From: Atriophallophorus winterbourni
Lineage: Eukaryota; Platyhelminthes; Trematoda; Plagiorchiida; Microphallidae
Assembly (NCBI GenBank): GCA_013407085.1
Contig: JACCGJ010008725.1
Location: forward strand, 1-64,000
Length of the DNA stretch: 64,000 bases
Direction of reading: 5' to 3'
Shown: positions 54,251 through 64,000 of the stretch, piece by piece
How positions within the stretch are numbered: position 1 is the first letter of the stretch
Layout of the letters: each line of letters begins with the position of its first letter
Position numbers and translations under genes: made by a program
Notes under the pieces: generated by a model
Told to the model about the DNA's origin: nothing
The model's database searches: none
What the model saw: the letters and a program-made list of their open reading frames with translations, nothing else

Positions 54251-55975
54251 TTCCCCTATTTTGGCAGTTACCTACTAATACAACGTCTAGCAGGCGGAGG
54301 TTCATCGCTAATTTGGAAGCTGTCGTTAGCATTTTGCCGCCGCTCAGACCACATCAACCATCAGTAAGGCTTTTCACGAAAACTCGGGGATAGATTCTAC
54401 AAAGTAGTGTGCGATCGGTTGCTACGCAAATAGCCCAGCTATCCTTTCCAGTTATTCGTCAACTGCGGTCTACATAATATTCTGGGTGTTGGTTGGCATT
54501 ATTGCATACGCGACGGTGCTGTTTGCGTTAGGGCTTTCGGTTGTAGTGTTGTTGCGGAAGAGTAAACCCTCCGTCAAGGCTGGCTGGGCCTCATCTTGTG
54601 GATGTTTCTGCCGTACAATTACTCGGCGGTTAAACAAAGTTATACTTGAATGCCACTGTTACATAGCATTCTTACAACGAACCACGATCTTCAAACACAG
54701 AATCACATAGTGAATCTTGGTCAAGCACTCACAGCGCTTAAGGATGACCAAAGTGATGTGCTCCTCACATGTGTAAGTGCGGGGTATGTCAGCAACACAT
54801 GACTTTACTCAGTGGTTAGTTACAAAAATGCAGCTGCTAGCATCTTATTAATGTTATTTTGCGTAACGTCGTATGTTTGATAAATGAAGCTCGTCCTAAC
54901 GCACAGCAACGATAGCCATCATCAAGCAGCTCTACTTATCCACAAGACTTGATTGTTTGACCATCTTTTAGACGTGGACGATTGTACTTATGGTTACGTC
55001 TTACCTGCTAAGTTCTTCTCTTAACAGTACTCATTTGCACGTCAATATTATATTCTATTTTTGGAGGGAAGGATTCTATAATAATGTTACACCACTACCA
55101 ATATTTTCAAGTTTGAAAAGTGGTTCGGATACACTTGGGGTGGCACAGCATTTACGGATTGTTCAACCATTGTTCTCGTCGATACCCAAAGTTTCGTATT
55201 TGTGTGCTATTCTAAAATCAATATTGTCGCGTTCTTTTCTTGTTTTGTACTTTTGTTGATGCTAGTGATCAGTCTGATGGTATGCGTGTCTCATCTAATT
55301 CCTAACCAGTCGACTAGTGTTGATTTGATTCAGTTCTCTACTGTCAGTATAGCTGAAATCATGCCGATCAGTTCAACTGAGAGATAACTTTTTAGAAAAA
55401 TAATCGTGATCATTAAGTTTTACAAGAATTATCATTCCCCGATACCGAAATTTTTATTATTACTCCTTAACACGTTGAGCGCGATACGACCCACCGGTGG
55501 GTCATTGCGTCAGCGTGTAGAGCACGCTGAGAAACACACACAAGCTCTCACCACGACTGCTCAACTGCATTGCGTTTACAGCGATCAAAACATCATCGCA
55601 CGAGCCGAAAGTCGGCAGTTTCCGCCATCGCGAGACGTAAAAATATTACTAAAATCAGTGTGTGACCCTCCGTGACTTCATTATTCAGATGTTCCCCCGC
55701 ATTAAGTGATGATTCCGCACTTGGCCGTGTAGTGTGCGTGTGATATGGAATGACCGATGTTTAGCCACCTTACAAACATTTCGGCTCTATCAATTATCCA
55801 CAGCTCGTTGGACGGTTCAAGAGTCTTCACTTGTGAGGTGCTTATCAACCAAATAGTGAGAAAATCCAGCATGATATTCCGTTTTCAGGTATTCACATCC
55901 CGTCTTATCACATCTACGTTATCAAGACCTACGCTGTGACCCGTGTCTATCAAGCGTTCAACTAGGGCAGAATCC
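54251..55975. other. Unassigned intron; inverted repeat C at 54630-54800
   Basis: GTTATACTTGAATGCCACTG and GAATCTTGGTCAAGCACT are the reverse complement of repeat C at 61000. A 16-bp palindrome lies at 55488. Otherwise no feature. Confidence 0.45.
55488..55503. other. Perfect 16-bp palindrome
   Basis: GACCCACCGGTGGGTC, in a locally GC-rich patch. Confidence 0.9.
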
Positions 55976-55984
55976 CGAATCACT

Positions 55985-56165
55985 TATTGATATTAATCGG
56001 GATTGCATGTTTGCTTTCCTACTCGTTTCCTATGTTCGTTTACCCAGTGCAAAGTTCTCTTGACGTTTGCTCAATGTAAACACCCGCGCAACTCTTGCAT
56101 TTGAATGTGTAGATGCAGTTGGTCGCCCAACTTAAATGAATCTTATCTTTGAGATGCATTAATAC
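55985..56165 (-). pseudogene. Penelope-like element, GIY-YIG domain start
   Basis: IHLSWATNCIYTFKCKSCAG, VYIEQTSRELCTG and a worn VNEHRKR. The GIY-YIG core shows Glu in place of the second Gly (VYIEQTSRE). Continues in minus order from the RT below, in another frame. Confidence 0.78.
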
Positions 56166-56319
56166 GGAGCGGAGCGTTCAACCTCCCTTATATGTTACTC
56201 TAATACGTGCGTTATTCAAGATTCGACTTATTCCTTCGGAGGCGCATCTAACATACGTTCCAGATACCGTAGCTCGCCAAACCTTTTCGGTTGCGAATGT
56301 TTAACTCGATTTAATTGGC

Positions 56320-57760
56320 GATTAATTAAGTACTCGGGTAACCATGATCTGCAAGTCGACGACTGATATCTTGGTGAGCTCGTTTCTTATCGACATCATC
56401 GATGCAGAAGTGGTCAACCTTATAGAACAGCTCTTTCGTTACGGATTTAAATACCATTTTAGGGTGCGCAGATGTGTCGATTGGCTTACGATATACCGTC
56501 GTTCTTATCTTGCCGTTGTTTTGTTGCGCAAAACAGTCCAAAAACGGAAGTGTCCCTTCCGTAGACTCGGTTTCTTTTGTGACCTGGATTTTCGTATCTA
56601 AGTTATTGAGATAACTACGAAATGCTTCGACTCTGCTGCGCTTTATGATGACGAATGCATCGTCAACAGAGCGCCACTATATCTCTGGTTTTAAAGCTTT
56701 GTTTATCAAAGCTACCTTTTCGAAGTGCTTCTTGTACACATTCACCAGCACTGTGGAACTAGGTAAGCCCATCGCTAATCCATCGTTACACTTGTAAAGC
56801 TGTCCATTAAAAAAGAAGTGGTTCATATTTAGACAAATTGCTACGCCTTTGATGATTTGTTGTACACTCAAATTTCTACGATTCTTTAAGGTCATATCGG
56901 AGTTGAGTGGCTTCCTCGCTAATTATAAAGCGCTTATAGCGTCAACATTCGTGAACAAGCAGCTTACGTCAAAGCTAACCATCATCTCATCCTCCTCAAT
57001 TGTTACGGTACTTAAGCGACGAACAAAATCAAACGAGATCCTAATACAAGAATTCATGTTACCAACCAGTGGTTTTAAAAGCTAGGTGAGGTGCTTAGCC
57101 AATTCGTGTGTTGGGAATCCGATGCCGTCCAAAATGGGCCTCTCGAGGACGCCTACATTATGCATTTTCGGAAGTCCACAGATTTTATGTAGAGAATGGA
57201 CCCTAATCTTTGACCAAGATTGTCCTTAATTCCTCGCAGGTATCTTGAAACAACCCTCTTACAGTTATTCATAATGGTCATAAATCTACTGTTGTCAATC
57301 ACCTGATACGGGCTTTTGGCAAGGCGTGACTCTGCCTTAACTGTATAATCACTTTCAGAAAGAATCACGGTTGGCTTCCTTTGTCTGCCTTAGTGATCAC
57401 TATTCTCTCTTCTTTTCGCAAGTTAAGGAGTGCTTGTTGTTCATCACGCGTAAGGCTAATCCTTTCTGGTTGTTGTTGTTTGATAATACTAGATATACCG
57501 TTCCGCAGTGCATCTGCTTGATTTTCGGGTAGGTGGTTGTGGGCGGATTCTATGTATGGAATAACATCCTCAGCTTTCAAGAATTTTTACTTAACATAAG
57601 TTTAATCCCTTTTCCAACAATCTTTGTTCGGTCTGCGTTAGCGGCTNNNNNNNNNNNNNNNNNNNNCTGCCACAAAAATTCATCTTGCGCCTCTCTGCTA
57701 CATTTGTTTTCGCGCTTGATTATTCAACGGGCTGGAGAGATGCAATAGAGGCAACACCAG
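56320..57760 (-). pseudogene. Penelope-like element reverse transcriptase
   Basis: In minus order: PLTQTEQRLLEKGLNLC (next to the N gap), KAEDVIPYIESAHNHLPENQ, EERIVITKADKGSQP, CGLPKMHNVGVLERPILDG and IGFPTHELAKHLT, EDEMMVSFDVSCLFTNV (first catalytic Asp), YKCNDGLAMGLPSSTVLVNV, WRSVDDAFVIIKRS (VDD catalytic pair), GKIRTTVYRKPIDTSAHP. This is the full motif order of a Penelope RT, with all catalytic Asp residues present but several frame changes and stops. The assembly gap falls in its N-terminal part. Confidence 0.87.
57647..57666. other. Assembly gap (20 N)
   Basis: Run of 20 ambiguous bases, probably a placeholder of unknown true length, inside the Penelope-like element. Confidence 0.99.
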
Positions 57761-57769
57761 GCATTTTTC

Positions 57770-58785
57770 GTCGGTATCAGTCTTAAATACAAACTCGGCA
57801 GATCAATAAAGAATGACTACGTCACCACGAGGCTCTAAACTTTTGGGAATCAGACTTTCCTTTTTTTAGACATTACATTAGCGAGATGTTCGTTTTCGAT
57901 TTCGTGTCGTATTCGCAGTATCCACATTTCATGAAACAGTGCTACACAACGTATGAACGTATATGCCGCTGTTGGATAAGCTTCGCACGACCAACTTGTT
58001 CAATAACATGTGCCCACACACATGAAGATGGGGTTGAGCCTATGGGTTTGAACGAAAATCTGTATTTCCATGCATTTCCTCCACACGAAACCGGCCGTGG
58101 GGTCTGTGTGTGATGGATGGACTTGCTTGCATACATGAAAATTCGCAGTATTTTCACATCAGTCTATACTTTGGTGTCACGTATTTGCTTTTTATTGAAA
58201 ATCTCTCTTGTAACACAGCACAATGAGTCTTGAAACTCATATTTACATAATCGCAATTAGGCAAAGTACATTCTAGCACAAAGGTTTCGTAAGGAACTCT
58301 CCTTTTTTCAACCGATAACTTTGTTTCGTTCATTTTTGGTGTTCTTTGCTTTGGAATTTCTGCGGAAATCTTTTGATAACTAATTTTCATGGTGGCTTTT
58401 AGTCAACGTAATAGTCCGTGGTGGTGACCGAATGTTAGCCAGCTCAATTTGTGCATATTCATGAATGTGTTGCAATTTTTGACTCATGCTTCAGAGTGTT
58501 CCCGCGTCAAATATTTCGCATCAACTCCACAATTACACGCTACACCCAGGCTTCATTACCACTCATTAAATCTCCCCATCACACACAACTCACGGTAAAT
58601 TTCGTGCTATTTGAACCATGTATGTGTGGTCAGAGTCTTTCATCATGCGCCACAGTGATACGAAAATAAAGATATTTTTCTAGTGTATGCACGCATATCT
58701 GCTCTATAAATGATGTATGAATATTGGAGTCAGGCATATTGTCTCTGGACTGTATTTCGGCCGAGATATTTCCTTATTGCCAAGG
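57770..58785. other. No recognisable gene
   Basis: Intronic or downstream sequence. GGGTTTGAACGAAAATCTGT at 58044 also occurs in reverse near 3133-3155, hinting at another dispersed repeat. Confidence 0.4.
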
Positions 58786-58789
58786 CGTT

Positions 58790-59395
58790 GAGGTATTGTA
58801 GAGAGGGAGAAAGTGATAGTTGCATCGATCGAGGTCAATTCTCGTTTTCTATCCCATCATCTATTACGTCGTTTACACAGCATTCGTTAACTATGTCACA
58901 CCCTGGGTTCTCCTTCCACTTGTCGATTGCGTTCCTCAATTCACTGCTGAGGTCAACACACAACACAAAAGAACGCCCAATCGTCGAAGCGTTTATCACA
59001 CATACACGACTAGAGATTAAACAAGACGTCTATCTTTTATAGGCAAATCTCGTTGCCACAACAATGTCTTCAACATGTCTGTATCGGTTATCACTTTGCT
59101 CTGATTTGTCAGTCGATGTCTAGACAACCGTTTCTATTCCAGCTGTCGCCACGTTGAGCACTTTTGAGCGAACTTGACATATTGCAGTAGCTTTTGACGT
59201 TTGTAATCTGCTCCTGTTTTCGAACAGGTGGTCACTCGAACCGTTCGCATGAAATCATTTCGAAATACGAATTATTGCGGTCTGTTTGATGCATCCTGCT
59301 CTCGTGTGGTGCCGGGGTTGATGCTCCGTAAATCATCATACATCTAATTATTAATGCTTTTCGCCTGCGCACTTCACACCTCTGCAATATACATG
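58790..59395 (+). repeat. Paired 600-bp block, copy 2
   Basis: Partner of 53640-54250. Here the block precedes EF5 exon B, whereas copy 1 follows exon A, so the arrangement is not a simple tandem duplication of exon plus block. Confidence 0.68.
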
Positions 59396-59543
59396 GTATT
59401 TTAATGTGACTATACCATCCTTATCCAACAGTGGATCTAAAAATCCGCCTTATCTCATTGCATTTCGTTATCCACTATTTTTTTGGAATTTGTTGCGTAA
59501 TCAATTGATCCAGACATGTTTCATTGATTTTCCAATTCTGCAG

Positions 59544-59645
59544 AATTTAACCAGTGCCTTCGCCAAACACGATTACTCCCGCAGGGGTGTGGCTCAATTC
59601 ACGTACGAGGATTTCCTGGTCGCTGCCCTGTCTGTGCTACCTTGA
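59544..59645 (+). CDS. PDCD6: ALG-2-type gene, terminal exon B (EF5)
   Basis: 33 codons plus TGA after acceptor TTTTCCAATTCTGCAG, phase 0, the same length as exon A. Reads NLTSAFAKHDYSRRGVAQF, then TYEDFLVAALSVLP. Differences from A include Q to K, N to S and S to R within the EF5 loop. Both exons are open with good acceptors, so either could be spliced to the EF2-EF4 exon; mutually exclusive last exons or a partial duplication are the options. AATAAA occurs at 59868-59873. Confidence 0.78.
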   Translation, partial: NLTSAFAKHDYSRRGVAQFTYEDFLVAALSVLP

Positions 59646-59867
59646 TTTCTGTATCATATCTTTGAGTCACACAAGAATGCAATCAACCAGCAAAACCACT
59701 GCTTTCCTTTCAATCTTCCATGCTTTCTCGTCGCTTTTCCAATTTTTTTACCGGTTCGATAAAAAATGATCTTACCAACGTATTTTGTTGCCCATCAATG
59801 GTCTTGTTTTTCTCATCTCGTGATAATACGCGATCTTGGTAAAAAAAACTTTCCATCTACACTAGAA

Positions 59868-59873
59868 AATAAA
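59868..59873 (+). terminator. Candidate poly(A) signal for exon B
   Basis: Canonical AATAAA 223 bp after the TGA of exon B. Confidence 0.5.
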
Positions 59874-59955
59874 GCGGGCCATTTATAACTCAAGGCATAG
59901 CCTGTATTTCATGCACGTTGTGTGATTTTCACAATTTTCAACGTATAACGATTTA

Positions 59956-60385
59956 ATGTATCGATCAGACAGATTATCCTTTGCAATACATTACGTGAGT
60001 CAAAAATTGGGCAGACTACACTTGCGGTACAAAGACGTTTGCAACAGAGATATGAAAGCTCTAGGCATTGACCTGGCGAGTTGGGATGAATTTGCTCTTG
60101 ACCGCTCACATTGGAGGCATTGTGTAAAGCGTCGTCTGCAAGCTGGGGAGGAGCAGATACAGCTCTTCGTTGCTGAACGCAAATCACACCGCAGTCGTGC
60201 AACTGATGCAGTACAACCGAGTTCTGATTATCGTTGCCAGCGTTTAGGGAGTGATTGTTCCTCCCGAATCGGACTGTTTAGCCATTCAAAAAGCTGTAGA
60301 ACATGAAAATGCATGCGATTGTGATGTACATCCATTGTCGACATCGACCGAAGGAGGCCAACAACAACAACAGCATTACGTGTAT
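59956..60385 (+). pseudogene. RTE-like LINE 3' end with (CAA)n tail
   Basis: GRLHLRYKDVCNRDMKALGI, DRSHWRHCVKRRLQAGEEQI, RLGSDCSSRIGLFSHSKSC, then a CAACAACAACAACA tail at 60360. The best-preserved copy of the 3' end shared with 13455, 47405 and 52908, and open for 116 codons. Confidence 0.85.
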
Positions 60386-60389
60386 TAGA

Positions 60390-62180
60390 AGCACGCACAA
60401 TATTTCAGGTAACAATAGCGTTTTCTAACATTAAAATGTCTGAGTTCCTATGTGAGACAATTTAAGTGAATCAAGGGAATGCGCATCCACTTTCACTTTA
60501 TTTCTTTAAGCTAACTGGCTGATCTTTCAATTAATGAGTAGTAATAAAATGCTACTAAATATAAAAACTGCCCCTCTTTCCAACGCCCAATTTGTTTATA
60601 TTTTTGTCTTTATTTAACCAACCTATGATGTGGTACAGCTACAAGTTTTTATACAATAAATTCTTGAATCTCACTTGACCGTTTGAAAGCCTTGAATACA
60701 ATGGAGAATTTACCACATCGCCCATTTGTTTGTGATGTAGATCGTTGTGGGCGAACAGCGAAAGAGAAAAGCTTACTAGCTTTAAGCTAATTGCTAACAA
60801 TTTCGTAAGCTTGCTTGTCTGTGAGATACCGCAAACTTTAACTTGTTCTCGTGGATCTCGTAACACAATGAACAAGTGACTTTATTACTTAATCAAGAAA
60901 TTATTTTCCTTCTGTATAATTCAGTGTATTCATAACAATTTTGTGCTACCTCCACTTCCACACATGTAATTATTAACAAATCAACATAAAGTGCGGGGGA
61001 TGTGAGCAACACATTACTTTGGTCATCCATAACCGCCTTAAGTGCTTGACCAAGAATCACTATGTGATTCTGTGTTTTAACATCATGTACGGACCATATG
61101 TGACAGTGGCATTCAAGTATAACTTTGTTTACCACTTATCCATTGTTTCAAACTCACTGAATCTAATCTTACTGTCTTCACCTGAATACGGCAAACAGCC
61201 GGAAACGGGTAGTGGTGTGTAAGTGTGGGGGATGTGAGCAACACATTAATTTGGTCATATTTGATGCTCAGTTCACAAGGCTATAGATATGGTGACGTGC
61301 TGGTTTTTCTCGCATATAATTCGAGAGAACATCATCACGTAGTCTATGCCTGGACAGATCTCTAGATATTGAATACTGGCGGTGAGGCTGCACATGCGAT
61401 TTACTGAATAATCTGCTTTGTGATTGAGATCACTAGCTCCGCGCTGCTGTTTAAGAATCAGCATTCAAATTTAAACTTTTTCAGACTAAATTGGTATTTA
61501 TTACGAAATATCAACTACTCCAATCACCGAAGTATTTCAGACCATATCCGTTCACTCTCAGTCTCCTTTTCACAAACATTCAGCGAAGCAATTTGGTTGA
61601 ATGACAGCCGCAAAACAGACGTCCTAAAAGAACTATATGAAATTACTGTATGCGTTTCATCAAATCCTGGTGCGTCTTCAGGCTAGTTTAAAAACACAAC
61701 GAATTCTATGCAAATTACACATAAAAAGCGAAAGATAATCAGAGTTAATATAAAATGATATCTCCGAGCTTTGGCATTCATAGGATGACATTATTGCCAT
61801 CATAGAAAGTGAAGCTTGTGTGTTGAATCAGTTTGCGATAGCTTTTGGTTCTCACAAATTAGGTATGAAAAACTGAAGAAAATTTAACTCTGTAAGTTCG
61901 TGGGTTAGTATTTCTCTTCAGGAAATTTAACCCCTATGCAGAAACTTTCGATCCTCCCTGCAAGAGCGAAGCTTATAAATAATTATGCTTTGAACCCATT
62001 GAACTGTGTTCTAAAAGCAGGCTTCAGATATCATTTTTCTGTCAATTTTACCGTGAACGTGAACTAAACAATCAAAGGCGTTAAGCATTCCGCATCCTCG
62101 ATTGGATATTCGTCGTAATTTTTCTGCGCAAGAATTTGTTTCACATGGAAAATTGTGGGTGAAGAAATCAGACGCCAGTA
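60390..62180. other. Unassigned; contains repeat C
   Basis: Repeat C occupies 60990-61250. The rest has only short ORFs without family motifs. Confidence 0.45.
60990..61250 (+). repeat. Repeat C
   Basis: GCGGGGGATGTGAGCAACAC appears at both ends (60994 and 61225) around a unit with CATTCAAGTATAACTTTG and CACCTGAATACGGCAAACAG, consistent with a tandem or LTR-like organisation. Confidence 0.65.
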
Positions 62181-62184
62181 AAGT

Positions 62185-62530
62185 GAAGGCATGATCGCGA
62201 TCGGTTGGACGACCACAACAGATGTTGCTGTCTCTTTCTCGACTGGTCGGTCATATGACGCTACTCAAATGTGCCAGTCTGGAGAAACATTCATGATGGC
62301 ATAATCGCGATCGGTCAAACGGTGGACGGTAGCTCAGGCCTCAATGCGTGAGACTAAAATGGTGATGGTCCTGGGCTCGAATCAGACCCGATACAGAATA
62401 TGCACTGCTGATGAGCTCAAATAAGAGCGAAACCTGCGTCCAGTGATTCCAATGTGGACCGTTGTGATAAACTTTGTGAATATTTCAAAGTACTTGGTAC
62501 TGATGAGTAGTCTCAAAACATAATGAAAGA
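62185..62530 (+). mobile_element. Hammerhead-carrying short retroposon (Sm-alpha-like)
   Basis: Uninterrupted 345-bp copy. In order: GCGATCGGTTGGACGACC, GATGTTGCTGTCTC, GGTCAAACGGTGGACGG, a tRNA-like B box (GGGCTCGAATC), the hammerhead, AATATTTCAAAGTACTTGG and a second CTGATGAG at 62500. Schistosome Sm-alpha retroposons combine a Pol III promoter with a hammerhead in this way. Confidence 0.78.
62403..62445 (+). ncRNA. Hammerhead ribozyme, intact core
   Basis: Stem I CACTG (62403-62407) pairs perfectly with CAGTG (62441-62445). CTGATGAG is at 62408-62415, stem II is GCTC/GAGC around AAATAA, GAAA is at 62429-62432, stem III is very short (CCTGC), and GTC at 62438-62440 places cleavage after 62440. 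All invariant core bases are present. The tiny stem III is characteristic of retroposon-borne type I hammerheads. Confidence 0.85.
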
Positions 62531-62627
62531 AATCTCCAAAAACACTGGAACTACAATGCCCGTCAGATTTAAGCGGCGTTAGCTTACACTTTATCTGATG
62601 GTCAAACTTCAAATTCGAGTGGGTCTA

Positions 62628-63171
62628 TCAATTAGGGTTTTGTACACAGTTTACGCCTGGATTGATTCGTGATCCCTCATTTACTATCTTACTGCGATCA
62701 TCTCTTACAAGTGTCGTGACGTGACAGAATCGCTTCCAAGTTGCTCTCGTTCCAAAATTCTTATGATTTACCCAAGACTCTTTCTTTATATCTAACCATT
62801 TCTCTGTTCTACTCTGGATTACAAACTGGTCATTGTGATTGTAATTGTGTGGTTTAAAAATAGAGTTTTTATCAATCTTCGAATTCAAATAATTTGGAAA
62901 TATATTGTACTATAAGCCAGAATCCATGAAGCGACCCATAGCTCTTTTTGTGTTTTACGTGATAAAAAACGCAATACCCCATTCGTTGTATATCTAGATA
63001 TTCAATGGTTGGCAACCGCTCAACATTTTTAGGTACATGTGGTAAAACCGTATTCTCCCTAGAGTAGAGAGAGGAGAATTGCTCTACCCATAATTCCATC
63101 TGCTGAGGTTTCTCGACAATCGGGTTACCAGGTGCATACTTAATGGGAATAAAAATAACAAAATATTCCAA
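62628..63171 (-). pseudogene. LINE fragment(s), pre-RT region
   Basis: WVEQFSSLYSRENTVLPHVP and NVERLPTIEYLD resemble the W..HF..LYSRE segment before the RT of RTE-type LINEs. The neighbouring minus ORF (TEKWLDIKKESWVNHKNFGT, TTLVRDDRSKIVNEGSRI) looks like another LINE spacer segment, in unexpected order. Weak assignment. Confidence 0.4.
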
Positions 63172-63174
63172 ATA

Positions 63175-63525
63175 TTAATGGGGACAGTCACATACCGCAT
63201 TGTCTTTCGAGTTGAAGAGAAAACCTAAACAGATTCTGAGCGTATGATTTCTCCAGGCAAAGTGTTTCATATATAACAAAGTCTGACCGAGAAAAAATTA
63301 CGACGAATATGAAATCGAGAATTCGGAATGCTTAAAGCTTTTGAACGTTTTCGTGTTCGAGCAAGGCCAACAGGAGGTCACTCTGTATCTATCATTGGGT
63401 ACAATCGTGCAGATTTAGTTTTAACATTCGATCTTTGAAAGAAAAATTTCTGTAACTTGGTACTAACTTTGTCACACGATGATAAATCCTGTCAAGTCGT
63501 TCGAAATCCTTCCTTAGCCATGGTG
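63175..63525 (-). pseudogene. CR1-like LINE 3' end
   Basis: Nucleotide match to 21385-21732 in the same orientation (GTCACATACCGCATTGTC, CCAACAGGAGGTCACTC, GATGATAAATCCTGTCAAG). Coding frames are worn. Confidence 0.75.
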
Positions 63526-63739
63526 CCAAGGGTTGGATTTAGTATTGAAGCGAATACTTGTAGCTCAGGGATTGGATGTTCTGTGTTGTGTGTTCGCTGA
63601 GCTGGCATTGTAACAGTAGGACGTTTCGTCATCAAGCTAGATGACATCGTCAGCTAAACTTCTTGCGAAGTGTTCGTAACCGTTGTGTTTTCTGATTTTA
63701 TACGCTGACCGTTCTGTTTATTTCCTCGTCATTGGTTGT
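63526..63739. other. Spacer, possibly Penelope 3'UTR
   Basis: No recognised motif. It lies directly downstream, in minus sense, of the Penelope GIY-YIG end. Confidence 0.35.
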
Positions 63740-64000
63740 TCTCAAGGTCACGCGTCTTAATGTTCGGTTCCTCATTGGCACATACATGTCGTCCAATTGA
63801 ACGTGTTGATTCAATGACCGCGTTGTGGAGTGCCACGCCTCGAGGAATTCCCGTATGTGGCGCGTGCGTCCCCTTGCAATGACTCTGGTTCCATTCCAGT
63901 TGACTTGGTGTCCCTCTTGATCGACGTGAATTGATAGTAACGATTTGTAGTCGTGCCTCCTTACCGCTGATTGGTGTTCATTCAGTCTGGTACCCAGCCT
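63740..64000 (-). pseudogene. Penelope-like element GIY-YIG end, cut by window edge
   Basis: The minus frame from 64000 reads RLGTRLNEHQSAVRRHDYKS, LLSIHVDQEGHQVNWNGTRV, IARGRTRHIREFLEAWHST, open to about 63760. It corresponds to LHEHQMAVRRHD ... EFLEAWHS at 24165-24444, so it is the same family and better preserved here. The nuclease core and RT would lie beyond the right edge. Confidence 0.82.

Noticed and set aside
54277..54345. Possible decayed third EF5 exon (SSRRRFIANLEAVVSILP)
   Set aside because: SRR and a hydrophobic V.S.LP ending resemble exon B, but the N-terminal half does not match and the loop is shortened; chance similarity cannot be excluded.
62185..62530. Hammerhead as part of the neighbouring Penelope element
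   Set aside because: Penelope hammerheads run in the same direction as the coding sequence; here the ribozyme is on the opposite strand and a CR1 fragment lies between.

Overview
This is a eukaryotic window dominated by transposable elements. It is most likely from a parasitic flatworm (trematode), although I cannot name the species. The evidence is the combination of large introns packed with decayed CR1-like, RTE-like, Penelope-like and Ty3/gypsy retroelements, a short repeat carrying a hammerhead ribozyme that resembles the schistosome Sm-alpha family, GT-AG spliced exons and long tetranucleotide microsatellites. There is one 20-N assembly gap at 57647-57666. Nothing looks bacterial or viral.

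Two host genes are visible as exons. (1) On the minus strand, four exons (16806-17201, 3940-4461, 3549-3825, 411-839) join in frame into about 541 codons of a Ser/Pro/Gln/Tyr-rich protein with its ATG at 17201. The composition and a TLNQLLQQ motif suggest the N-terminus of an ARID1/Osa-type SWI/SNF subunit; the rest lies beyond position 1. Intron 1 (12.3 kb) holds most copies of a 200-bp repeat, here called family A. (2) On the plus strand there is a penta-EF-hand gene of the ALG-2/PDCD6 type: an internal exon (43560-43873, EF2-EF4) followed by two different terminal exons, each encoding EF5 and a stop (53285-53386 and 59544-59645). They look like alternative last exons. The EF1 exon was not found.

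Layout by region. 1-17 kb: ARID1-like gene with family A repeats, a family B retroposon, RTE remnants, a piggyBac-type MITE and a gypsy/RTE composite. 17-18.6 kb: putative divergent promoter region. 18.6-24.6 kb: CR1-like fragments, a second family B copy, an interrupted hammerhead repeat and a Penelope GIY-YIG domain. 24.65-28.59 kb: a nearly complete five-exon hAT transposon (minus strand) whose AT-rich introns repeat its own terminal motif, with a piggyBac-type MITE nested inside. 29.1-30.8 kb: a large inverted repeat. 31-35.3 kb: a CR1-like element with a 611-codon open reverse transcriptase. 36.2-39.6 kb: a decayed Ty3/gypsy element. 39.6-43.5 kb: little recognisable. 43.5-59.9 kb: the EF-hand gene, with CR1, RTE and Penelope insertions and long ACAT/GATA microsatellites. 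60-64 kb: an RTE 3' end, an intact hammerhead repeat, a CR1 3' end and a second Penelope GIY-YIG domain running off the window.

The host genes are unrelated to each other. Most of the rest is layered mobile DNA, often with shared 3' ends (RTE with family B, four (CAA)n-tailed LINE ends) that imply trans-mobilisation of short elements by LINEs.
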